A program made the position numbers and the translations under genes. Of a stretch of 64,000 bases of DNA, positions 26,733 to 36,142 are shown one piece after another. The DNA is from Pseudooceanicola batsensis HTCC2597 (lineage in GTDB: Bacteria > Pseudomonadota > Alphaproteobacteria > Rhodobacterales > Rhodobacteraceae): positions 915,326 through 979,325 of the forward strand of contig NZ_CH724131.1 of NCBI RefSeq assembly GCF_000152725.1. The letters run 5' to 3'. Positions within the stretch are counted from its first letter, which is position 1, and each line of letters opens with the position of its first letter. A model generated the notes under the pieces. The model worked only from the letters and a program-made list of their open reading frames with translations, was not told where the DNA came from and made no database searches.

Positions 26733-28166
26733 TCACACCAAACCCTCCAGCTTGGTAGGATCGAAGTTCGGACTTGGCGTCAGTTCGACGCCCTCCTTGG
26801 ACATTCGAACTTCAACACCGGCCGCGACCAGATATGCTTTCATCTCGTCGACCGAAGAAAAGTCTTTGGTCTTCATGGCTTGAATGCGCGCTCTCAAGAG
26901 CGCTGCCGATATTTCGGAAAGTCTGCTTTCGACATTGGGATCAAGGTCGCCCGACCAACTCACATGTGACACGAAGCCATCGATCTCCTTGCTCACAGAC
27001 CCCGGAACCCACCAATCCCCGGAAGCTTCCAGGCCGATGAATTCCATCGCAGCCTTCAACTGGCCAGCCGCGTCATGTTGGGCCAAATTCCGAAGCTCGT
27101 GCAAAACGCCCGGCGTGTTCAGGTCGTTCGCCAGATATGGCACGACACTCGTCAGGCCGTAGGGGTCGCTCTCGACCCCAGATGTCAGGCGGAACCAGGC
27201 TTTGAGCGTTTCTTTGGCTTGTTGTGACTTCTCTTCAGTCCAATCCATGTTGTTCCGGTAATGCGTCCCGAGAAAGACGAACCGGATCACCTCGCCGGGC
27301 ACGCCCTGGTCGAGCAGATCCCGGACGGTGAAGAAATTGCCGAGCGATTTCGACATCTTCTTCCCCTCGACCTGCAGCATCTCGTTGTGCAGCCAGACAT
27401 TCGCGAAACCGCCTTCCGGGCGGGCACAGCACGATTGCGCGATCTCGTTCTCGTGGTGCGGGAACTGCAGGTCGATGCCGCCGCCGTGAATGTCGAAGGA
27501 CGGCCCCAGCAGCTCGTCCGCCATGGCCGAGCACTCGATGTGCCACCCCGGCCGACCCCGTCCCCAGGGACTGTCCCAGCCCGGCAGGTCCCCCGGCGAC
27601 GGCTTCCACAGCACGAAATCCATCGGGTTGCGCTTGTAGGGCGCCACCTCGACCCGGGCGCCGGCGATCATGTCCTCGACCGACCGCCCCGACAACGCGC
27701 CATAATCGGCATAGGAGTCGACCGAGAAGAGCACATGCCCCTCGGCCGCGTAGGCATGGCCCGAGGCGATCAGCCCCTCGATCATCGCGACCATCTGGGG
27801 GATGTGGTCGGTCGCCCGCGGCTCATGCGTCGGGCGCAGGGTGCCGAGCGCCTCCATGTCCTGGTGATACCAGCCGATGGTCTCGTCGGTGATCTCGCGG
27901 ATGGCGCGCCCGTCCCGCTCCGCCCGGGCGTTGATCTTGTCGTCCACATCGGTGAAGTTCCGGACATAGGTCACCGCCTCGGCCCCGTAGACATGCCGCA
28001 GCAGCCGGTAGAGCACGTCGAACACCACCACGGGCCGCGCGTTGCCCAGATGCGCCCGGTCATAGACCGTTGGGCCGCAGACATACATCCGCACGTTCTC
28101 CGGATCGATCGGCGCAAAGACCTCCTTGCGGCGGGTCTTTGAGTTCGTCAGTCGGATCTCGACCAT
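26733..28166 (-). CDS. cysS: cysteinyl-tRNA synthetase
   Basis: A 477-residue class I synthetase that charges tRNA-Cys. The zinc ligand Cys30 is in [17 protein letters not shown], which includes the HIGH-type motif. [22 protein letters not shown] follows, and KMSKS is in [10 protein letters not shown] near residue 270. The last about 175 residues (26733 to about 27260) are encoded by DNA of roughly 50-55 percent GC, against about 70 percent in the rest, and their sequence diverges from the compact C-terminus usual in this group. GAGGG lies six bases before the ATG and is contiguous with a hairpin. A Cys-rich leader lies 80 bases upstream. Confidence 0.95.
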   Translation of the reverse strand: MVEIRLTNSKTRRKEVFAPIDPENVRMYVCGPTVYDRAHLGNARPVVVFDVLYRLLRHVYGAEAVTYVRNFTDVDDKINARAERDGRAIREITDETIGWYHQDMEALGTLRPTHEPRATDHIPQMVAMIEGLIASGHAYAAEGHVLFSVDSYADYGALSGRSVEDMIAGARVEVAPYKRNPMDFVLWKPSPGDLPGWDSPWGRGRPGWHIECSAMADELLGPSFDIHGGGIDLQFPHHENEIAQSCCARPEGGFANVWLHNEMLQVEGKKMSKSLGNFFTVRDLLDQGVPGEVIRFVFLGTHYRNNMDWTEEKSQQAKETLKAWFRLTSGVESDPYGLTSVVPYLANDLNTPGVLHELRNLAQHDAAGQLKAAMEFIGLEASGDWWVPGSVSKEIDGFVSHVSWSGDLDPNVESRLSEISAALLRARIQAMKTKDFSSVDEMKAYLVAAGVEVRMSKEGVELTPSPNFDPTKLEGLV

Positions 28167-28172
28167 GTGGGT

Positions 28173-28240
28173 CCCTCGCGGTTGGTCCGCGGGCGGCTTA
28201 GCAAGATCGTCAGGTTTTGGAAACGAAGAAGCGGCCCGCG
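28173..28240 (-). promoter_or_regulatory. candidate Cys-responsive leader structure of cysS
   Basis: On the minus strand, CGCGGGC (28240-28234) can pair with GCCCGCG (28194-28188). The latter can instead form a hairpin CGCGG-ACCAA-CCGCG (28191-28177) that abuts the cysS ribosome site GAGGG (28177-28173). The two pairings exclude each other, and the first segment begins eight bases after the leader stop codon. Confidence 0.55.
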
Positions 28241-28247
28241 TGATATC

Positions 28248-28292
28248 TCAGCAGGCGACAATGCAGCAGATGATGATGCGGCACGTCTTCAT
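28248..28292 (-). CDS. putative Cys leader peptide upstream of cysS
   Basis: A 14-residue reading frame, MKTCRIIICCIVAC, with Cys at 4, 9, 10 and 14, ends 81 bases before cysS. GGGAGG precedes the ATG but only one base separates them, which is tighter than usual. Four Cys codons in 14 is far above chance for this GC-rich genome and matches the amino acid of the downstream synthetase. Confidence 0.65.
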   Translation of the reverse strand: MKTCRIIICCIVAC

Positions 28293-28686
28293 GCCTCCCG
28301 CATAGCGTGGAACGGACGGTCTGCCAAGGGGGGCCGGCGCCAATGACCCTCGCCACGCGCACCGTCGCCCTTGCACGCCGTCAGCCCCACGCGCCCGCGC
28401 ACCGTCGCCCTCCCGCGCACCCGTCATCCTCGGGCTCGACCCGAGGATCGCCCGTCACCTCGCGCCGAGGCCTTCCAGCTGCCCGCACGTGCAGCCCTCT
28501 GCCAACAGAAGCGGCCCGGCGCCACGCCTCGGATCAGGTCCGAGAATGACCTCTCCCCCACGTGCACCGTCACCCTCCCGCGCACCCGTCATCCTCGGGC
28601 TCGCCCCGAGGATCTCCCGCCCTCCCGCGCCCAGGCCCACGCAACGCCCCATTGCCAACGCCGCCCGCGACGCCCAGACTGCCCGC
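28293..28686. repeat. gap with REP-like inverted repeats
   Basis: Two copies of GTCATCCTCGGGCTCGACCC and its close variant, each followed by the reversed arm, lie at 28423-28458 and 28588-28620, with a weaker relative near 28531. The right end probably holds the promoter of the next gene. No reading frame is supported. Confidence 0.6.
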
Positions 28687-29034
28687 ATGAGCCGCGCGAT
28701 TGTCCGTTCCGTCTGCGAAACCCTGCCCGGGGCCGAGGTCTCGGACCCCTGGGGCGGCGGGCACGACGCCTGGAAGGTCGGCGGCAAGATGTTCGCCTGC
28801 ATCGGTGCGATGGACCGGGGCGTCGCGGTCAAGACCGCGGATATCGATTTTGCCCGGATGATGATCGAAGCGGGCGATGCGGAACGCGCGCCCTATTTCC
28901 ACCGCAGCTGGGTCCTCCTGCCCTGGGGCAGCGACGAGTGCCTGATCCGCGACCGCATCGTCATCTCCTACGATATCGTCCGTGCCGGGCTGACGAAGAA
29001 GGCGCAGGCCGCCCTCCCGCCGCGCCCGGAATAG
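28687..29034 (+). CDS. MmcQ/YjbR family protein
   Basis: A 115-residue protein of the YjbR/MmcQ double-wing DNA-binding fold. It contains ETLPGAEVSDPWGGGHDAWKVGGKMFACIG at the N-terminus (a typical substrate-like opening of this family), PYFHRSWVLLPW and a terminal AGLTKKAQAALP. Function in bacteria is not defined. The ATG at 28687 gives the family length; the open frame extends upstream through repeats. Confidence 0.8.
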   Translation: MSRAIVRSVCETLPGAEVSDPWGGGHDAWKVGGKMFACIGAMDRGVAVKTADIDFARMMIEAGDAERAPYFHRSWVLLPWGSDECLIRDRIVISYDIVRAGLTKKAQAALPPRPE

Positions 29035-29450
29035 GCCCGCGTCCAGACCGTTCGTTCCGGAACGGGAGGCCGCTCGGGCCGCGTGCCCGCCCGGGCCGAA
29101 CCGACCGCACCGGCATCCGCCAGTGCCCTGACGGCCGCCGCCCTCGCGGAACCGCTTGCCTTAAAACCTTGATCCTGCCCCCCACGCGGATCCGAAGCCG
29201 CCTCGGCGGCAACCAGAGGACGCCCTGCCTGCCCGACCTCCGGCACGGCGGACCTCATCTCCACGGGCGAGGCGGGCGCGAGGCAGCACGGCCCTTCTGC
29301 TCTCCGGGGCCCGCGGCGTCCGAAAAATCGACCGCCCCCCGACATCGCCCCAGCCCGGCACGCACCGGCACGAGGGCGGCCGTCACGGGGGGCCGGCCAC
29401 CTGCCCGCCCCCTGCGCCCCCCGCCGGAAACGCACCGGCCGGGTCGCTTT
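29035..29450. other. non-coding gap
   Basis: A very GC-rich stretch between the YjbR-like gene and the next operator. No gene, terminator or repeat family is evident. Confidence 0.4.
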
Positions 29451-29465
29451 GTGGTTGCCAACCAC
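29451..29465. promoter_or_regulatory. perfect palindrome upstream of the PEP-mutase-like gene
   Basis: GTGGTTGCCAACCAC has seven-base perfect arms around one base, 46 bases before the start at 29511. The TGGT/ACCA core resembles GntR-family operators, but no regulator gene is adjacent. Confidence 0.45.
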
Positions 29466-29510
29466 GTTCGCCCGGCCAATCCTGCCCGCAGAGGATGAAA
29501 GGAGCGCCCC

Positions 29511-30329
29511 ATGCACGACCCAGGCCCCGAGTTCCGCCGGCTGCACCGTCCCGGCGATCCCTTCGTCCTGGCGAATGTCTGGGACATCGGCAGCGCCCGG
29601 ATGCTCGCCGCCCTGGGGGCCGAGGCGCTGGCGACCTCCTCTTCCGCCTTCGCCTTCACCCGCGGCGTGCCGGACGGCGGTCTCGGCCGGGACGAGGCCC
29701 TGGCCCATGCCCAGGACATCGTCGCGGCCACGCCACTGCCCGTCTCGGGCGATTTCGAGGACGGCTACGGCGAAGCCCCGGAAACCGTGGCCGAAACCGT
29801 GCGCCTTGCCGCCGAGATCGGCCTCGCCGGCATCTCGATCGAAGACAATCCCGCCCCGCCCGGCGCCTGCTATGACCGGGAACTGGCGGTCGAACGGATC
29901 CGCGCCGCCGCCGCCGCGGCCCGGGCCCTGCCCCGCGATTTCGTGCTGGTGGCCCGCGCCGACGGCATCCTGAACGGCCATTACGGCATCGACGAGGCCA
30001 TGACCCGCCTCGCCGCCTTCGACCAGGCCGGGGCCGACTGCCTCTATGCGCCGATTCCGCCCACCTTCGACGACCTCGCCCGCATCTGCGCCCGGACGAG
30101 CAAGCCGGTCAACGCCCTCGCCTCGGGGTTCTTCGCCAGCTACACGCGCGAGGATTTCGCCCGCGCCGGCGTGGCCCGCATCTCGCTCGGCGGGGCGCTG
30201 GCGCGCGCGGCGCAGCGCCGGATCATGGATGCCTTTACCGAGATCATCGACGACGGCAGCTTTGCCATGCTGAAAAAGACGGTATCCGGCGACAGGGTCG
30301 ACAGCATGTTGCGGCGCTACATGAGGTGA
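29511..30329 (+). CDS. isocitrate lyase/PEP mutase family protein
   Basis: A 272-residue TIM-barrel enzyme. NVWDIGSARMLAALGAEALATSSSAFAF, GDFEDGYG and ISIEDN carry the Mg-binding aspartate and glutamate of the PEP mutase/isocitrate lyase superfamily. The usual catalytic KKCGH loop of isocitrate lyase and the EDK-x(5)NS of true PEP mutase are not seen. Likely a carboxyphosphonoenolpyruvate mutase- or oxaloacetate-hydrolase-like lyase of unknown substrate. AAAGGAGC precedes the ATG. Confidence 0.82.
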   Translation: MHDPGPEFRRLHRPGDPFVLANVWDIGSARMLAALGAEALATSSSAFAFTRGVPDGGLGRDEALAHAQDIVAATPLPVSGDFEDGYGEAPETVAETVRLAAEIGLAGISIEDNPAPPGACYDRELAVERIRAAAAAARALPRDFVLVARADGILNGHYGIDEAMTRLAAFDQAGADCLYAPIPPTFDDLARICARTSKPVNALASGFFASYTREDFARAGVARISLGGALARAAQRRIMDAFTEIIDDGSFAMLKKTVSGDRVDSMLRRYMR

Positions 30330-30402
30330 GCCCCCGGCCGGGGCTGCGGGACGCGGCGCCCGGTCGCTCAATCGGTCCGAGACCCGAGACGCCCCCCTCT
30401 GC

Positions 30403-30436
30403 GAAAGAAAAGACCCGGCGCAGAACCTGCACCGGG
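30403..30436 (-). terminator. intrinsic terminator of the second VPLPA-CTERM gene
   Basis: On the minus strand CCCGG and CCGGG enclose GCAG/CTGC with a three-base loop, followed by TCTTTTCTTT. It starts 27 bases after the stop at 30463. Confidence 0.8.
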
Positions 30437-30462
30437 CCGAGCGGTCGGACTGTCCGGCAGGG

Positions 30463-31095
30463 TCAGCTGCGGCGCGCCCGCAGCCGCGAGACGCCGAGGC
30501 CGCCCAGGGCGGACAGCATCAGGACGGCACCCGCGGGAAGAGGCACCTGCCCCGAGACGCCTCCATCCTCGAACCCGGGATCGCCCAGGTTGACGCGGAG
30601 ATAGACCGCTCTCGGGTCGCTGATCGGCTTCATTGGCCCGGAAAAGTCCGAAACAAGGTACAAGAGCCCGTCAGATGCACTCGTCATTTCCCAGACAATC
30701 AGGCTGAGGGACCGGCCGATGATCGCATAGGATTGTCCTGCGGTCACGTCGACATCAGAGAAGGCAAAATTGTATGTCTGGTCCTCCGTCACGTTACGGG
30801 TCGCCGTTCCCAGCTGGCTGCCGAATTCGCTTCCGGTCCATTCATAGAATGTCAGCTCCAGGTCTGCCGCGCCTGGGCTAGACCAGAAATAGGCATCGAT
30901 ACTGCTGACCTTGCCGGTATTCTGCGCCGAAAAGACGATCCCGGCCTGATAGTCCAAATGACCGATGGTCAGACCCGCGAGCCTGCCGGTCGGCTCGTCC
31001 GTTCCGTAGCTGTCGAAAGCGGTGGTGGCAGCGACGGCCGGACCGCCCAGGGCAAGGCCGGCAAACACGCCCACGGCGCGCAGAAAATTTTTCAT
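30463..31095 (-). CDS. VPLPA-CTERM sorting domain protein
   Basis: A 210-residue exported protein. The signal peptide MKNFLRAVGVFAGLALGG is cut near AVA. A beta-rich middle region follows, and the end is VPLPAGAVLMLSALGGLGVSR plus RLRARRS, the VPLPA form of the exosortase sorting signal. The middle part is not recognised. The chosen ATG gives a clean signal peptide; the open frame extends further upstream. Monocistronic with its own terminator. Confidence 0.85.
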   Translation of the reverse strand: MKNFLRAVGVFAGLALGGPAVAATTAFDSYGTDEPTGRLAGLTIGHLDYQAGIVFSAQNTGKVSSIDAYFWSSPGAADLELTFYEWTGSEFGSQLGTATRNVTEDQTYNFAFSDVDVTAGQSYAIIGRSLSLIVWEMTSASDGLLYLVSDFSGPMKPISDPRAVYLRVNLGDPGFEDGGVSGQVPLPAGAVLMLSALGGLGVSRLRARRS

Positions 31096-31306
31096 TTGAG
31101 GAACCCCAAGATGCAAGAGCGGTCCGGGCCTCCGACCAGAGGGCTTTTTGGAACGTTGGCAGAGCAGCCGGACGATCATAATAACTGATCCTCAGCTAAA
31201 GGCCCGGCTCGAGACCTGTCAACGGCCCCGCCGCCCGAAAGCCGCGGACAGACTGTTCATGAGCCCCTTAAATTCAACCAGTTAATCCGGTCGGGCGATG
31301 CCGGCC

Positions 31307-32716
31307 TCAGGCCAGCATCGTCATCGGCGCTTCCAGACCCTCGACGATGGCCTGCAACAGCTCCGCACCGAGCGCCCCGTCGATCACCCGGTGATCCACC
31401 GACAGCGTGACGGACATGACCGTCGCCACCTCGACCGCGCCCTCGGCATTGACCACCGGCTTCTTCACCCCGGCCCCAACGGCGAGGATCGCGCCATGCG
31501 GCGGATTGATCACGGCGTCGAAATTGTCGATGCCGAACATCCCGAGGTTCGAGACCGCGAAAGACCCGCCCTGGTATTCGTGCGGCGCGAGCTTGCGATC
31601 GCGCGCCCGCGCGGCGAGGTCCTTCATCTCGGTCGAAAGGGTGGACAGCGACTTGGCATCGGCGTCCCTGAGCACCGGCGTGAAGAGCCCGCCCTCGATC
31701 GCCACGGCCACCGCCACGTCCGAGGGTTTCAGCTGAAGCACCCGGTCGCCGGCCCAGACCGCATTGGCGGCAGGCACCTGCTGCAGCGCCAGCGCGCAGG
31801 CCTTGATGATGAAGTCATTCACCGACAGCTTCACGCCCCGTTTTTCCAGCTGCTTGTTGATCTGCGAGCGGAAGGCCAGCAGGTCGTCGATCCGGATGTC
31901 CCGGCGCAGGTAGAAATGCGGGATCGTCTGCTTGGCCTCGGTCAGCCGCGCGGCGATGGTCCTGCGCATCCCGTCGAGCTTGATCTCCTCGAACTCGCGG
32001 TCGGCATACATCTTGAGCACCGCATCCGTGGACGGCCCCGCCGGCATGACCGCCGCATCCGCGGCCCTGGCGCCACCTGCCCCGGCCTCCGCGCCGGGGT
32101 CTCCCGCCGCCGCCTTGGTCGCGCCGGCCTGGGCGCTCTCCACATCCGCCTTGACGATCCGCCCGCGCGGGCCCGACCCCTTGATCTGTGCCAGGTCCAG
32201 CCCCTTCTGCGCCGCGATCCGCCGCGCGAGGGGAGAGGCGAAGATGCGTTTGCCATCGGCATCCTTCGGCGCCGCAGGCGCGACGACCTCCGTCGTCTCT
32301 TCACCGCCTCCCGTGCCGGAGCCTCCGCCAGCCTTGCCCTGGCTCACCTGCACCTCGCCCGCGTAACCGCCGGCGGGCTTCTCCCCTTCCTTGGGACTGG
32401 CGGGCTCGGTCCCGGTGTCCTCGTCCACGGGCTTGGGCTCCTTCGAGACCTCGCCGATATCCTCGGCGCTCTCGCCTTCTTCCAGCAGGACCGCGATCGG
32501 CGAATTGACCTTCACGCCCTCGGTCCCGGCCTCGACCAGGATCTTGCCGATCGTGCCTTCGTCGACCGCCTCGAACTCCATCGTCGCCTTGTCGGTCTCG
32601 ATCTCGGCCAGCAGGTCGCCCGAGGAGACGGTGTCCCCCTCCTGGACCAGCCACTTGGCCAGCGTTCCCTCCTCCATGGTCGGAGACAGGGCGGGCATCA
32701 GGATTTCCGTTGGCAT
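31307..32716 (-). CDS. pdhC: pyruvate dehydrogenase E2, dihydrolipoamide acetyltransferase
   Basis: A 469-residue core subunit of pyruvate dehydrogenase. It has one N-terminal lipoyl domain (lipoyl Lys in [12 protein letters not shown] near residue 43), an Ala/Pro/Glu-rich linker, and a peripheral-subunit-binding domain ([17 protein letters not shown]). The catalytic domain follows, with [15 protein letters not shown] near the C-terminus. It transfers acetyl groups to CoA. It lies 12 bases downstream of pdhB in the pdhA-VOC-pdhB-pdhC operon. Confidence 0.95.
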   Translation of the reverse strand: MPTEILMPALSPTMEEGTLAKWLVQEGDTVSSGDLLAEIETDKATMEFEAVDEGTIGKILVEAGTEGVKVNSPIAVLLEEGESAEDIGEVSKEPKPVDEDTGTEPASPKEGEKPAGGYAGEVQVSQGKAGGGSGTGGGEETTEVVAPAAPKDADGKRIFASPLARRIAAQKGLDLAQIKGSGPRGRIVKADVESAQAGATKAAAGDPGAEAGAGGARAADAAVMPAGPSTDAVLKMYADREFEEIKLDGMRRTIAARLTEAKQTIPHFYLRRDIRIDDLLAFRSQINKQLEKRGVKLSVNDFIIKACALALQQVPAANAVWAGDRVLQLKPSDVAVAVAIEGGLFTPVLRDADAKSLSTLSTEMKDLAARARDRKLAPHEYQGGSFAVSNLGMFGIDNFDAVINPPHGAILAVGAGVKKPVVNAEGAVEVATVMSVTLSVDHRVIDGALGAELLQAIVEGLEAPMTMLA

Positions 32717-32728
32717 CGCGTCCTCTCC

Positions 32729-34165
32729 TTACCTGTAGGTGACTTTGCGCACGGCCTCGAGAACCTCGTCGGTCGTGGTCAGGGCCAGCTTTTCAAGGTT
32801 AGCCGCATAGGGCATCGGCACGTCCTTGCCCGTGCAGTTGATCACCGGCGCATCCAGATAATCGAAGGCGCGCTCCATGATCACCGCCGACAGGTGGTTG
32901 CTGAGCGAGGCGACCGGAAAGCCCTCTTCCACCGTCACGCAGCGGTTGGTCTTCATGACCGAGGCCAGCACCGTGTCGTAATCGATCGGGCGCAGGGTCC
33001 GCAGGTCGATCACCTCGGCCTCGACCCCGTCCTCGGCCAGCCTGTCCGCCGCCTCCAGCGCATAGGTCATGCCGATGCCCCAGCTCACGATGGTCACGTC
33101 CGATCCCTCGCGCCAGATCCTGGCCTTGCCGAAGGGAATGGTGAAATCCTCCAGCACCGGCACGTCGAAGGACCGTCCGTAGAGGATCTCGTTTTCGAGG
33201 AAGACCACCGGGTTGGGGTCGCGGATCGCGGTCTTGAGCAGGCCCTTGGCATCCGAGGCCGAATAGGGCTGCACGACCTTGAGGCCGGGGATATGCGCGT
33301 ACCATGCCGCGTAATCCTGGCTGTGCTGCGCCGCCACCCGCGCCGCCGCGCCGTTGGGGCCGCGGAACACCATCGGCGCCCCCATCTGCCCGCCCGACAT
33401 GTAGAGCGTCTTGGCGGCCGAGTTGATGATCTGGTCGATCGCCTGCATGGCGAAGTTGAAGGTCATGAACTCCACGATCGGGCGCAGCCCTCCGAAGGCG
33501 GCGCCCACGCCGATGCCCGCGAAGCCGTGCTCGGTGATCGGGGTGTCGATCACCCGCTTGGCGCCGAACTCGTCCAGCAGCCCCTGAGTCACCTTGTAGG
33601 CGCCCTGGTACTCGGCCACCTCCTCGCCCATGACGAAGACGTTGGGGTCGGCGCGCATCTCTTCGGCCATCGCGTCCCGCAACGCCTCGCGCACGGTCTG
33701 CTGGCGCATCTCGGTCCCCTCGGGCCAGTCGGGCGACGCCTTCGACGTCACCTGTCCCGGGTCCGCCCCGGGACCGCCCTCGGCCTCGGCCTTTGCCTGG
33801 CCCGCGTCCGCCCCGCTATCCCCCGCCGTCTTCGCCTCGGCCGGAGCTTTCTCACCCCCGCCAGAGGGCCCCGGCTCGTCGGCCGGGGCGCGCGCCGCGC
33901 TGTCGATATCGTCGGCGCTCTCGCCCTCGTCCAGCATCACGGCGATCGGCGTGTTCACCTTCACGCCCTCGGTCCCGGCCTCGACGAGGATCCTGCCGAC
34001 CGTCCCCTCCTCGACCGCCTCGAATTCCATCGTCGCCTTGTCGGTCTCGATCTCGGCCAGGATATCGCCCGAGGCGACGCTGTCCCCTTCCTTCACCAGC
34101 CATTTCGCCAGCGTGCCTTCCTCCATCGTCGGGCTGAGCGCGGGCATCAGTACTTCGGTCGGCAT
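32729..34165 (-). CDS. pdhB: pyruvate dehydrogenase E1 beta subunit with lipoyl domain
   Basis: A 478-residue E1-beta subunit. Residues 1-80 are an extra lipoyl domain ([15 protein letters not shown]), followed by a charged Ala/Pro linker and then the transketolase-like domain ([41 protein letters not shown]). The lipoyl fusion is typical of alphaproteobacteria. With PdhA it decarboxylates pyruvate using thiamine diphosphate. The ATG at 34165 has GGAGGAAG upstream. It begins one base after the stop of the VOC gene. Confidence 0.95.
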   Translation of the reverse strand: MPTEVLMPALSPTMEEGTLAKWLVKEGDSVASGDILAEIETDKATMEFEAVEEGTVGRILVEAGTEGVKVNTPIAVMLDEGESADDIDSAARAPADEPGPSGGGEKAPAEAKTAGDSGADAGQAKAEAEGGPGADPGQVTSKASPDWPEGTEMRQQTVREALRDAMAEEMRADPNVFVMGEEVAEYQGAYKVTQGLLDEFGAKRVIDTPITEHGFAGIGVGAAFGGLRPIVEFMTFNFAMQAIDQIINSAAKTLYMSGGQMGAPMVFRGPNGAAARVAAQHSQDYAAWYAHIPGLKVVQPYSASDAKGLLKTAIRDPNPVVFLENEILYGRSFDVPVLEDFTIPFGKARIWREGSDVTIVSWGIGMTYALEAADRLAEDGVEAEVIDLRTLRPIDYDTVLASVMKTNRCVTVEEGFPVASLSNHLSAVIMERAFDYLDAPVINCTGKDVPMPYAANLEKLALTTTDEVLEAVRKVTYR

Positions 34166-34166
34166 C

Positions 34167-34547
34167 TCAGTCTTCCTCCAGCGGTGCAATCAGTCCGACG
34201 ACGTTTCCCTCGCCGTCCTCGACATAGGCGCAGCGGCCCACGCCGGGATAATCCATCGGCGGCAGGGCCTCGGCCCCGCCGTTCTCCAGCGCCCAGCCAT
34301 ATCGGGCGTCGCAATCGTCGACCTCGAAGGTCATGGTGCCGCCCCGGATGGGCGAGCCGGCGGCGGGCGCGGCATCCGCGCGCCTCATCAGGGCGGCCGT
34401 CATCGCCGTGGCCTCGGCGATCCCCTCCACCAGGTGGTACTCCACCTCCTCGCCGCCCGGCATCGGCGCAAAGGACCAGCCGAAGAGCCCGCCGTAGAAG
34501 GTCTTGGCCCTGCCCATGTCCGAGACGTGGATCTCGAAATGCGGCAT
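34167..34547 (-). CDS. VOC-family (glyoxalase-like) protein inside the pdh operon
   Basis: A 126-residue protein of the vicinal oxygen chelate fold. It contains [27 protein letters not shown] at the N-terminus and [22 protein letters not shown] in the second half, as in small glyoxalase-like proteins. Substrate unknown. Its start overlaps the pdhA stop by one base and pdhB begins one base after its stop, so it is translated with the complex. It may detoxify a reactive by-product, but that is speculation. Confidence 0.8.
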   Translation of the reverse strand: MPHFEIHVSDMGRAKTFYGGLFGWSFAPMPGGEEVEYHLVEGIAEATAMTAALMRRADAAPAAGSPIRGGTMTFEVDDCDARYGWALENGGAEALPPMDYPGVGRCAYVEDGEGNVVGLIAPLEED

Positions 34548-35596
34548 CAGGCGTCCTCCGTCTCGTCCGAGGTCTCGATCGCCTCGCCCTGCGGCAGGTC
34601 CTCGGCGTAGATGTCGCTATAGAGCTCCTCCACCGCCGGCTCGGGGCTTTCCTTGGCGAACTCGGCCGACTGGTTGACGATCTCCTTGATCTCCTTGTCG
34701 ATCGCCTTGAGGTCGTCTTCTGAGGCGTGATCCTCGTCCAGCAGCATCTGCCGCACCCGCTCGATCGCGTCCTTCTCCTCGCGCATCTTCTGCACCTCCT
34801 CCCGCGTCCGGTACTTGGCCGGGTCGGACATGGAATGCCCGCGATAGCGGTAGGTCTTGATCTCGAGGATATAGGGCCCCTTGCCCGAGCGGCAGTGCGC
34901 CACGGCCTTGTCCCCGGCGGCCTTGACCGCCAGAACGTCCATTCCGTCGACGACCTCGCCGGGGATGCCGAAGGCCTCGCCCCGGGTGTAGAGATCGGGC
35001 GTCGAGGTCGAGCGTTTCTGCGCCGTCCCCATGGCGTACTGGTTGTTCTCGATCACGAAGATTACCGGCAGGTGCCACAGCGCCGCCATGTTGAACGTCT
35101 CGTAGACCTGCCCCTGGTTGGCCGCGCCGTCGCCGAAATAGGTGAAGGTCACCCGGTCGTTCCCGAGATACTTGTCCGCGAAGGCCAGCCCGGCCCCGAG
35201 CGGCACGTTCGCCCCCACGATCCCGTGCCCGCCATAGAAGTGCTTTTCCTTCGAGAACATGTGCATCGAGCCGCCCTTCCCCTTGGAATAGCCGCCCTCG
35301 CGCCCCGTCAGTTCCGCCATCACACCGTCGGGGTTCATCCCGCAGGCCAGCATGTGGCCGTGGTCGCGATAGGTGGTGATGCGCTTGTCGCCCTCCTCCG
35401 CCGCGGCCTCGAGCCCGACGACCACGGCCTCCTGGCCGATGTAGAGGTGACAGAAGCCCCCGATCAGGCCCATGCCGTAAAGCTGGCCGGCCTTTTCCTC
35501 GAACCGGCGGATCAGCAGCATGTCGCGATAGTAGGATTTTAACGCGTCCGCCGAGACGTTGGGCTTTGCCCCGGCCGCGGATTTACGGGTCGCCAT
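34547..35596 (-). CDS. pdhA: pyruvate dehydrogenase E1 alpha subunit
   Basis: A 349-residue thiamine-diphosphate subunit. GDGAANQGQVYETFNMAALW to ENNQYAMGT is the cofactor-binding motif, and RGHSMSDPAKYRTREEV is the conserved phosphorylation-loop region. The first 15 residues are Ala/Lys-rich. It is the first gene of the operon, preceded by a 22-bp palindrome 18 bases upstream that probably regulates the whole unit. Confidence 0.96.
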   Translation of the reverse strand: MATRKSAAGAKPNVSADALKSYYRDMLLIRRFEEKAGQLYGMGLIGGFCHLYIGQEAVVVGLEAAAEEGDKRITTYRDHGHMLACGMNPDGVMAELTGREGGYSKGKGGSMHMFSKEKHFYGGHGIVGANVPLGAGLAFADKYLGNDRVTFTYFGDGAANQGQVYETFNMAALWHLPVIFVIENNQYAMGTAQKRSTSTPDLYTRGEAFGIPGEVVDGMDVLAVKAAGDKAVAHCRSGKGPYILEIKTYRYRGHSMSDPAKYRTREEVQKMREEKDAIERVRQMLLDEDHASEDDLKAIDKEIKEIVNQSAEFAKESPEPAVEELYSDIYAEDLPQGEAIETSDETEDA

Positions 35597-35613
35597 CAGG
35601 CCTCCTCCGATCC

Positions 35614-35635
35614 GATAGTTTAACGTTGAACTATC
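35614..35635. promoter_or_regulatory. 22-bp near-perfect palindrome before pdhA
   Basis: GATAGTT and AACTATC enclose TAACGTTG, giving a 22-bp palindrome with one mismatched pair. It lies 18 bases upstream of the pdhA ATG, where a repressor would block transcription or translation start. The binding protein is not recognised. Confidence 0.6.
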
Positions 35636-36142
35636 TCATAAAGCATTTCCGCCCCGCATGCGAGGACGAAATTGCCCCCGGCACCGGCGCCGCGGCCTCT
35701 TGCCGCCGGAAGGCGCACCCTCCCCCGAGAAGACAGGCATCGAGACCCGCGCGTCGCGCCGATCCGCCCGAGCCGCCCGCGACAACCGCAAGCTTCGCCG
35801 CCGTCGCCGGAGCCTGCCACGCAGGCCCCGAAGACCCCGCCGACCGTGGGCGGCAGGAGGACGGGAGGCGGCGCCTGCGCCCCTTCTCGACCCGCAAAGC
35901 CCCCAAGCGCCCGATCCCCCCCTTTTTCGCCGCCTGCGGCGTCAAGAACCCGACCTGCCGCTAGGCATCTCCCCGCTATGCGGGCCAAGCGGGCGGGCGC
36001 CCGAGACGCTTCCGACCGCAACGGAACCCCGCGCCGCCCCGACGGCGCCTCATCCCGGCCGGCCGCCGGCCCCCTCGACTGTTCGAATGCATGCAATACG
36101 GGCCCCGAGACCAAGGCAGCCCCGCGCCGCCACGTCCGGGGG
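35636..36142. other. non-coding gap between ftsB and pdhA
   Basis: About 500 GC-rich bases with no supported gene. The right end of ftsB transcription must finish here on the minus strand, but I see no U-run hairpin. Confidence 0.4.

Noticed and set aside
31298..34723. A 1141-codon open frame on the plus strand across pdhC and pdhB
   Set aside because: Antisense shadow of two certain genes, with low-complexity His/Arg/Asp/Leu composition.
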